In this document: in pieces, positions 1 to 5,830 of the stretch
Numbering within the stretch: the stretch's first letter is position 1
Layout of the letters: each line of letters opens with the position of its first letter
Assembly: GCA_016109435.1 (NCBI GenBank)
Contig: JAEILR010000031.1
Span: 1 to 49,313, forward strand
DNA from: Methanomassiliicoccus sp.
GTDB taxonomy: Archaea > Thermoplasmatota > Thermoplasmata > Methanomassiliicoccales > Methanomassiliicoccaceae
Length of the DNA: 49,313 nucleotides
Direction: 5' to 3'
Made by a program: the position numbers and the translations under genes
Notes under the pieces: generated by a model
Seen by the model: only the letters and a program-made list of their open reading frames with translations
What the model was told of the DNA's origin: nothing
Database searches by the model: none

Positions 1-54
1 CCCAACGAGAACGGATCGATGCGAAAAGGGTCGACTCTTGGTGGATGAAAGAAA

Positions 55-79
55 GTGCGGGCGACGGCCCGAACCAGCG
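55..79. repeat. Putative attL, decayed tRNA-Gly 3' end
   Basis: Positions 55-67 (gtgcgggcgacgg) are identical to 19050-19062, the acceptor stem and first T-stem bases of tRNA-Gly read on the + strand. After a 2-base gap the shared string cgaacc continues. The tRNA 5' half is absent, as expected for the distal attachment site of a tRNA-integrating element. Confidence 0.6.
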
Positions 80-467
80 ACCCTAGCCAGACTAGTGACT
101 CAAAATTCCAATCAGCGGGAGATTGAAAACCTTTTCCCCTCTTTCTTTTTATTGCTATAATGCGATAATGATTTCACGATGATGGAGCGGGCAGGGTGAA
201 AAAGCCATCACGATGAGGTTTATGATAGCGAGTGACCGATGTGGTGATATTTGTGAGTGATATATAGTCGATAGGCAGAGCGGAATTTCAGATATCGAAA
301 TTGTCTGGATTAATCAACATAAGCTCCTCATCCGTTCTACCATCATCAATTTCTATAGGTTGTTGCACAAAAGCTTTTGTTAGGATAGTCTTATATATGA
401 AGTATTTCAATTCGATATTTGTGGTTATTTCACAAAAATCAAAGAAAAACTCCAAGGAGGCTTAAGA
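80..467. other. AT-rich non-coding stretch before rloA
   Basis: I see no convincing gene in these 388 bases. They hold copy 1 of a 42-base repeat (276-317), a perfect 6-bp inverted repeat AATTTC/GAAATT (284-289, 297-302) inside it, and an AT-rich string with a TATA-like box (tcttatatatg, about 389-399). That box could drive rloA, whose start is about 70 bases further on. Composition is far more AT-rich than the chromosome to the right. Confidence 0.5.
276..317 (+). repeat. 42-bp imperfect direct repeat, copy 1
   Basis: It aligns without gaps to 2508-2549, with 32 of 42 positions identical by my hand alignment. The best-conserved parts are cagagcgg, atttc, cgaaa and tgtctgg. The two copies bracket the rloA-rloB pair. 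Confidence 0.5.
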
Positions 468-1751
468 TTGCTAATAGAGTTCTCCGTAACAAATTTTCGC
501 TCAATAAAGAATGAAGTCCATTTTAGCATGCTTGCGTCTACTGATGATACATTAAATGAGAACACTATTGCGAACCAAGTTGATTCTAAACACCGATTAC
601 TAAGAATTGCGGCAATTTATGGTCCAAATGCTTCTGGGAAAACCAATATACTGCTAGCATTTGACAACCTGAGAAGGTTGGTACTATCATCGCACTCCTT
701 CCAAAAAGGAACAAAAATGGGGTACTTCCCATTCATGCTAGATCAGAACTGGATTGGGAAGCCAACGAAATACGAAGTTGCATTCATAAAGAACAATGTT
801 AGGTATCAGTATGGACTCGAGTACAACAATGAAAAAGTAATATCAGAATATTTGTATTATTTTCCCAATGGTAAGAAATCGATAATATTTGAGAGAAACC
901 TGAATGGAAAAATATGGCTTTTCAATGTTGACAAAAAGGAACAAGAGCTCTGCTCCAAACAGACTCTTGAAAATACTCTTTACTTATCAAGATCCTCACA
1001 GTTGAACTACTCAAAGACAGGTGAGGCCTTATCGTGGTTCATGGAAAATGTTGGGATGCTACTACCATCAATACAAACAGATTTGGAAGAATGGACCGCT
1101 CGCATGTTATTGGCCGATCCAGAAACGAAAAAGAAGATATTACTTGGCTTGGCCGAGGCAGATCTTGGAATTGTTGACGCCACGACCATAATTAAAAAAT
1201 ATAAAGATATTGAGAACGAACATCAAGCGCCTTTACCCAATGAGTTAAAACAATTAATGGGGCTCGATAAAAACCCTAACCTTGAATTCCTTACGATCAG
1301 AACAGCCCATAGGGGTATTGATAAGAAGGGACAACCAACCACGGTGCCATTTGATTTCCAGAGCGGCGAGTCGGAAGGGACAAAAAGGATGTTTTCATTA
1401 ATTGGCCCGTGGATTGATGCATTAAAGACCGGTAGGATGATATTTATTGATGAGCTGGACGTTAAATTGCACCCATCCTTAATTAAATTCCTCCTAAAAA
1501 TGTTCAATGATCCTGAACAGAATCAGAAAGGAGCACAGCTCATCTTCACCACGCATAACACTGGTCTCCTGGACCAAGATATCTTTAGGCGTGATCAAAT
1601 TTGGTTCACCCAGCGGAACCATAAGCTTGGTGATACTGAGCTATACTCATTAATTGAATTTGGTCCCCGGAAAGACGCTAACATCGAAAAAGGTTATCTC
1701 GCTGGAAGATATGGTGCCTTACCGTTTATTAAAGGGAAAAAGGTCATTTAA
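468..1751 (+). CDS. rloA: RloA/AbiLi-like AAA ATPase
   Basis: A 427-residue ATPase of the ABC/SMC-like (AAA_21, OLD-related) group found in phage-defence loci. The N-terminus (FSVTNFRSIKNEVHFSM) is the typical start of this family. The Walker A is GPNASGKTN near residue 53. A Walker B with signature-like context, FIDELDVKLHPSL, lies near residue 325, followed by the switch region FTTHNTGLLD. Translation starts at TTG 468, seven bases after a strong Shine-Dalgarno aaggagg (454-460). The stop codon overlaps the rloB start by one base (TAATG), so the two are co-translated. The name Rlo (restriction-linked ORF) comes from genes of this kind found in type I restriction loci, and one lies 2 kb downstream. 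AbiL of lactococci pairs the same two families. Codon use is AT-rich compared with the hsd genes, which suggests a separate origin. Confidence 0.82.
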   Translation: MLIEFSVTNFRSIKNEVHFSMLASTDDTLNENTIANQVDSKHRLLRIAAIYGPNASGKTNILLAFDNLRRLVLSSHSFQKGTKMGYFPFMLDQNWIGKPTKYEVAFIKNNVRYQYGLEYNNEKVISEYLYYFPNGKKSIIFERNLNGKIWLFNVDKKEQELCSKQTLENTLYLSRSSQLNYSKTGEALSWFMENVGMLLPSIQTDLEEWTARMLLADPETKKKILLGLAEADLGIVDATTIIKKYKDIENEHQAPLPNELKQLMGLDKNPNLEFLTIRTAHRGIDKKGQPTTVPFDFQSGESEGTKRMFSLIGPWIDALKTGRMIFIDELDVKLHPSLIKFLLKMFNDPEQNQKGAQLIFTTHNTGLLDQDIFRRDQIWFTQRNHKLGDTELYSLIEFGPRKDANIEKGYLAGRYGALPFIKGKKVI

Positions 1752-2371
1752 TGAACGGATATAGGAGAAGGAAGGAGCAGGGTAGAGCTAGAAAAAAGCT
1801 CTTGTATATTGTTTGCGAGGGGAAGAAGACAGAACCTATCTACTTTAACAATTTTAGAACCCCAGAATGTGATTTTAATATTGTAATCACAACCGATGGC
1901 AAAAAGAATGCCACAGGATTGGTTTCGAAGGCCGTAGAGATAATCGATTGTGGACCATACGATGCAGATTATGGTGATAAAATTTGGTGTGTATTTGATG
2001 TGGATCAAAACTCCGATGAGGAGCTAGATAAGGCGTCAAAGATAGCTTTAGACAAAGGAATATTCATCGCTCTATCAAATCCCTGCTTTGAGATATGGTA
2101 CCTTGTCCACTTTATCCATTGTTCATCCAGGATATCAAGCTATGACCTTCTTATCAAACTAGATACCCATATAAAGGGATACCATAAAACGATGGATGTG
2201 TTCGAACAGGTAGAGCCAAAAACTCCAACGGCTGTAAAAAATGCGAAAATTTTAAACAAGATGCATGAAAAGGCTTCAGTTAAACTATATGGGACAGACA
2301 GCAATCCATCATCACAGGTTTTTAAAGTGATTGAAACAATATATCAAATTGAAAAATATAACACAAAATGA
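1751..2371 (+). CDS. rloB: RloB/AbiLii-like TOPRIM-type protein
   Basis: A 206-residue protein of the RloB family. It opens with a basic stretch, then the strand-loop LLYIVCEGKKTEPIYF (residues about 17-32), the family hallmark. VFDVDQNSDEE (about residues 82-92) supplies a D-x-D like that of TOPRIM nucleases, with the first Glu in EGKKTE. I therefore infer a metal-dependent nuclease-type active site. A third conserved patch, ALSNPCFEIWYLVHF (residues 104-118), is also typical. The gene starts at ATG 1751 inside the rloA stop codon, so the pair forms a tightly coupled two-gene unit. By analogy with AbiL and OLD-type systems, the ATPase would control the effector during phage infection. That role is inferred and not visible in the sequence. 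Confidence 0.8.
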   Translation: MNGYRRRKEQGRARKKLLYIVCEGKKTEPIYFNNFRTPECDFNIVITTDGKKNATGLVSKAVEIIDCGPYDADYGDKIWCVFDVDQNSDEELDKASKIALDKGIFIALSNPCFEIWYLVHFIHCSSRISSYDLLIKLDTHIKGYHKTMDVFEQVEPKTPTAVKNAKILNKMHEKASVKLYGTDSNPSSQVFKVIETIYQIEKYNTK

Positions 2372-2749
2372 TGGGCTATGCATGAGTTGAAATTAGTTAA
2401 CACATCTAACATTTAAGAAAGAAAATAGATTAATCGCATCATCTGGCTCTAAGCAAGATGGAATTGTTAGATGGTAGTTAAATCGAAATTAAGAGGGCGT
2501 GTGTGGACAGAGCGGGATTTCTGCCCCCGAAACTGTCTGGCTCAGTCAAAAAGTGCCCCGGTCCGGGTCCAAAGAATAAACACTTTCTACTGCTACGCCA
2601 AGACTCGGAGGGGGACGACCCCGAATGAAAGATTAGCGACAGCTAGGCCACCTTACGGCCATTCTATACATATTAAAGATAGCACTTATCGTTTTTCTGC
2701 CTACTTTTTCTATGCTGGACATAAAAAACGATATTTGCTAAAAAAAGAA
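2372..2749. other. Gene-free stretch with repeat copy 2
   Basis: A frame is open across 2471-2761, but its product is low-complexity in character, has no upstream Shine-Dalgarno and resembles no family I know, so I do not call it. The stretch contains the second 42-base repeat (2508-2549) and a GACAG/CTGTC inverted pair (2506-2510, 2533-2537) around it. GC content rises sharply within the repeat compared with the sequence on its left. Confidence 0.4.
2508..2549 (+). repeat. 42-bp imperfect direct repeat, copy 2
   Basis: Ungapped partner of 276-317, in the same orientation, lying just beyond the end of rloB. Differences are concentrated in the central loop bases, while the flanking blocks cagagcgg, cgaaa and tgtctgg are kept. 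Confidence 0.5.
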
Positions 2750-3592
2750 TTAAGCGGGTAGGGAGCCGATTCCTTTCACTCCCTCCCATGTCGCCCACCC
2801 CAATCTGCTGGAAACAGTGCCCCAATCGACGCCCTTCCTATGTAGCAGGTCCTGACCGATCGAGTCCGGGTCCTGTTTGTATTCCTCATACTTGTAGCCA
2901 TAGAATCTGCTGTGAGGACATCCCTTGATTATCTCCGGCGTGACGAGCAGGAAGACCGTCCTGTTTGGGTTACGCCGGGCTAGGGGCCCATGCTTATCGA
3001 GGTTCCATTCGAGCATAACATCGATGTTCCGAGCCATCTGGTTCCTCATGAGGTCGAATGTAACTTCACAGCTCATGTCGGAGAGTAGCTTGCCCTCGAA
3101 CTGGGCTGCGAACCCGTTCGACTCGTTGATAAGTAGGGCGTCCACGTGCGTCGGCCCCTCTAGTTTCTTCTTCTCCCAGGCGGCATCCCGGATGTATGGG
3201 ATTATCCTCCTCTCATCTCTACCGGATAGCCACTCTTGGTAAACCTTCGACGATGGCAGGTTGGCTTCGAAGAACAAGGAGATCTTGCCATCGAGACATT
3301 GCTCCCAAGTCGTTAATCCGTCCAGTTTTGGCATCTCTTTGAAAGACTGCTTGAACAACTTGATGAACAGTTCCTTATTTCTCTCGTTGTGGAAGAGTGA
3401 CATTAGGGACGAAGCCACCCAAAACCGCTCGTCCTTCTCTATTTGCAAAGGCCGCCGCATGTCGTCGACTTTGTAACACTTTCTATTAGGGTTCTTAGCA
3501 CAGTACTCTTTGTGCAGATCGGCAGGGTCGGTGTATTCCTTAAGCCACCTATCCCTAGTCCCCTCGTCCCCGTCCCCGGCGTAATGTTGCAT
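2750..3592 (-). CDS. Candidate PD-(D/E)XK nuclease, uncharacterised
   Basis: A 280-residue protein as called from ATG 3592. I do not recognise the family. Residues about 149-191 look like a PD-(D/E)XK core: Asp151 in HVDALLI, a strand ending in FEGKLL with Glu166-x-Lys168, then a helix RNQMARNID. This is the order seen in many restriction-type nucleases. A following strand, TVFLLVTPEII, could be the next core strand. The frame is open further upstream to a TGA at 3695-3697, and the intervening codons read as plausible protein (for example DVYLPFSKEQL) but contain no ATG, GTG or TTG. The true start is thus unclear, or the gene has lost its 5' end. It sits between RloAB and the restriction locus and points leftward, so a defence role is plausible but only inferred. 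Confidence 0.6.
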   Translation of the reverse strand: MQHYAGDGDEGTRDRWLKEYTDPADLHKEYCAKNPNRKCYKVDDMRRPLQIEKDERFWVASSLMSLFHNERNKELFIKLFKQSFKEMPKLDGLTTWEQCLDGKISLFFEANLPSSKVYQEWLSGRDERRIIPYIRDAAWEKKKLEGPTHVDALLINESNGFAAQFEGKLLSDMSCEVTFDLMRNQMARNIDVMLEWNLDKHGPLARRNPNRTVFLLVTPEIIKGCPHSRFYGYKYEEYKQDPDSIGQDLLHRKGVDWGTVSSRLGWATWEGVKGIGSLPA

Positions 3593-3902
3593 TAGCTGTT
3601 CTTTGGAAAAGGGCAGGTAAACATCGTGAATAAGCTCCGTATTCTCACCCGAGACTGTATCGTTGTGATGGATAATATCCCTCTTTTGTTCGTCTCACAA
3701 AAGAGGGACGACAATGTAAGCAATGGACATCCGTCTCTTTCCCTCTAATTTCCCTCTTTGATCCGTCTTTATCCCTCGACGATGAAAGACTGATTTAAGA
3801 CGAACTCAAAGGGGGAATTCTCAGTAAGATGTTGTCTCTCACCTACGAGTGGGATTTCGTTCGATGATTCCGTGCGATTGGTAGGAATCCTAACCACCTT
3901 CA
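3593..3902. other. Upstream region of the leftward nuclease gene
   Basis: The left part (3593-3694) remains open in the frame of the leftward nuclease candidate and may be its decayed or start-less N-terminus. The rest shows a strong hairpin (3679-3707) and several repeats of the string ccctct (at about 3679, 3741, 3751 and 3773 with variation). No other gene is seen. Confidence 0.45.
3679..3707. repeat. Perfect 10-bp hairpin
   Basis: CCCTCTTTTG (3679-3688) and CAAAAGAGGG (3698-3707) are perfect reverse complements around a 9-base loop. It lies at the upstream edge of the open frame of the leftward nuclease candidate. It could act as an operator or an RNA hairpin in that gene's leader. Confidence 0.6.
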
Positions 3903-4175
3903 CTATCCCATTATGGACAGGGCCCATAGAAACGCAGCAGTATAGGTGATGAGGAAGACCACACCATGGGCCGCCGCCTCATTAGTTCCATTATAAACCG
4001 CCTTTGCGTCCCCGATCAAGACAGCTAACCATAACAGACCGAAACAGACCTTAACCCATAATGGGCCGCTATAGGAGGTAAAGAAAGCTTCGGCAATGAG
4101 TAGACCAACACTCGGGATTAGCGCACCAGCCAATGCTGTTAGAAAGTAGGTGACCAAATCCCTTGGATCGAACAC
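3903..4175 (-). CDS. Small three-helix membrane protein
   Basis: A 90-residue protein starting at GTG 4175 (MFDPRDLV...). Three hydrophobic segments are visible: about residues 8-30 (YFLTALAGALIPSVGLLIAE), 38-55 (LWVKVCFGLLWLAVLIG) and 69-89. No catalytic motif and no clear Shine-Dalgarno are seen. It is divergent from hsdM, with a 9-bp inverted repeat and TATA-like boxes between the two. Small membrane proteins of this kind accompany many defence loci, sometimes as effectors, but nothing in the sequence proves such a role here. Confidence 0.5.
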   Translation of the reverse strand: MFDPRDLVTYFLTALAGALIPSVGLLIAEAFFTSYSGPLWVKVCFGLLWLAVLIGDAKAVYNGTNEAAAHGVVFLITYTAAFLWALSIMG

Positions 4176-4186
4176 TTTCGAGGTAT

Positions 4187-4219
4187 CGAGTTATCTGGAT
4201 ATAACACTTCGATAACTCG
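4187..4219. promoter_or_regulatory. 9-bp inverted repeat around a TATA-like box
   Basis: CGAGTTATC (4187-4195) and GATAACTCG (4211-4219) are perfect reverse complements. The 15-base spacer contains ggatataac, a TATA-like string. It sits between the divergent membrane protein gene and hsdM, so it is a good candidate operator controlling one or both. Confidence 0.5.
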
Positions 4220-4266
4220 CGGACCACATTAGGGATTAAGTCAGGTGTGGAAAACCCACCCGCCCC

Positions 4267-4274
4267 ATATATAG
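4267..4274 (+). promoter_or_regulatory. TATA box of hsdM
   Basis: ATATATAG lies about 40 bases before the GTG start of hsdM. An archaeal start site about 25 bases downstream (near 4298) would leave a very short leader. There is no other good box closer to the gene. Confidence 0.5.
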
Positions 4275-4306
4275 CCAAGAAATAATACGTCCAGGCTGGG
4301 GAAAAA

Positions 4307-5830
4307 GTGGTACAGGAACGATTTGACGCTTATCCGACAGACGCTGGCCTTAGCCTAAACACGTTGGAATCTTGGTTGTGGGAAGCAGCTAACATCCTGC
4401 GCGGCCCTGTGGACGCGGCCGACTTCAAGACCTACATCTTCCCGATGCTGTTCTTCAAGCGCATCTCCGACGTATATGATGAAGAGCACAAGGCCGCATT
4501 GGAGGAGTCGGGAGGTGATGAGGAGTATGCTCTGTTTCCCCAGAACTACCGCTTCCAGGTGCCAGACGACTGCCACTGGTCCGATGTCCGCGCCGTCACC
4601 ACCAACGTCGGCTCGGCCCTCCAGACCGCCATGCGGGGCATAGAAAAGGCGAACCCCGAGACGCTGTACGGTATCTTCGGTGATGCCCAGTGGACCAACA
4701 AGGACCGCCTCCCCGACTCGTTGCTCCGCGACCTGATCGAGCACTTCTCTCAGTACAATCTCGGTAACAAGGTGGCGCAGTCGGATATTCTGGGGCAGTC
4801 GTACGAGTACCTCATTAAGAAGTTCGCCGACGCCACCAATAAGAAGGCCGGGGAATTCTACACACCTCGGTCCGTAGTCCGCCTGATGGTCAACATCCTC
4901 GACTCCAAGGAAGGCGAGACCATTTACGATCCAGCCTGCGGGACGGGTGGTATGCTGTTAGAGGCTGTCCATCACGTCAAGGAGAATCACGGCGACGACC
5001 GCACGCTATGGGGCAAGCTCTACGGCCAGGAGAAGAACCTCACCACCTCGGCCATTGCCCGCATGAATCTCATCCTCCACGGTGCGGCGGATTTCCGCAT
5101 CGTTCGTGGCGACACGCTACGACAGCCCGCATTCCTTGCTAACGATTCTCTTTCCACCTTCGATTGTGTGATCGCCAACCCCCCATTCTCGTTGGAGAAC
5201 TGGGGCGAGGAGGTCTGGGCTAGCGACCCCTACGGACGGAACTTTGCCGGGATGCCGCCGAGCAAAGGCGATTACGCCTGGGTGCAGCACATGATCAAGA
5301 GCATGGCGCCGAAGACCGGGCGCATGGCCGTCGTTCTGCCGCACGGTGCCCTGTTCCGCATGGGTTCAGAAGGCAAGATTCGTGAGAAGATCCTTAAGAT
5401 GGACCTGCTCGAAGCAGTCATCGGGATGGGACCGAACCTTTTCTACGGCACCGGTCTCGCGGCCTGCATCATGGTCTTCCGCCAGCGTAAAGATGAGGGT
5501 CGTCGAAACAAGGTGCTCATCATCGACGCTTCCAAGGAGTTCAAGACCGGCCGGGCGCACAACGAATTGCTGCCAGAGCATGTCGAACGCATCTACGGTT
5601 GGTATCACGACTTCAGGGATGTTCCTGGCGTTGCCAGGGTAGTCCCTCTCGATGAGGTTGCTGCCAATGAGTACAACCTCAATATTACACGCTATGTGAC
5701 GCCGATGGCCACAGAAGCGACACTTAGTGTCGAAGAGGCTATGGTCAACCTCAGGAGGAGTGCTCTAGACGCGTTCGCCTCCGAGGACAAGCTAATCGCC
5801 ACACTCAAGCAGGAGGGGATGCTACAATGA
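4307..5830 (+). CDS. hsdM1: Type I restriction-modification HsdM, NPPF type
   Basis: A 507-residue type I DNA methyltransferase subunit. The N-terminal HsdM helical domain (LESWLWEAANILRG...) runs to about residue 150. The SAM-binding motif I is DPACGTGGM near residue 208. The catalytic motif IV is NPPF, residues 291-294 (5177-5188). FYTPRSVVRLMV before motif I is typical of HsdM. The start is GTG 4307. The stop overlaps the next gene's ATG (ATGA at 5827-5830), giving translational coupling. The protein is a clear paralogue of the next gene's N-terminal half, sharing YGIFGDAQWTNKDRLPD exactly. In type I systems with two M subunits, the NPPF member is the one reported to make N6-methyladenine. 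I infer the same here. Confidence 0.93.
   Translation: MVQERFDAYPTDAGLSLNTLESWLWEAANILRGPVDAADFKTYIFPMLFFKRISDVYDEEHKAALEESGGDEEYALFPQNYRFQVPDDCHWSDVRAVTTNVGSALQTAMRGIEKANPETLYGIFGDAQWTNKDRLPDSLLRDLIEHFSQYNLGNKVAQSDILGQSYEYLIKKFADATNKKAGEFYTPRSVVRLMVNILDSKEGETIYDPACGTGGMLLEAVHHVKENHGDDRTLWGKLYGQEKNLTTSAIARMNLILHGAADFRIVRGDTLRQPAFLANDSLSTFDCVIANPPFSLENWGEEVWASDPYGRNFAGMPPSKGDYAWVQHMIKSMAPKTGRMAVVLPHGALFRMGSEGKIREKILKMDLLEAVIGMGPNLFYGTGLAACIMVFRQRKDEGRRNKVLIIDASKEFKTGRAHNELLPEHVERIYGWYHDFRDVPGVARVVPLDEVAANEYNLNITRYVTPMATEATLSVEEAMVNLRRSALDAFASEDKLIATLKQEGMLQ

Noticed and set aside
55-130. Possible second tRNA on the minus strand near the left end
   Set aside because: The acceptor and part of the T arm match tRNA-Gly, but no D arm and no consistent anticodon stem can be formed. 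It is better explained as a decayed attachment site.
2471-2761. 96-residue open frame after rloB
   Set aside because: Poor protein-like composition, no ribosome site, spans the 42-bp repeat, and resembles nothing I know.
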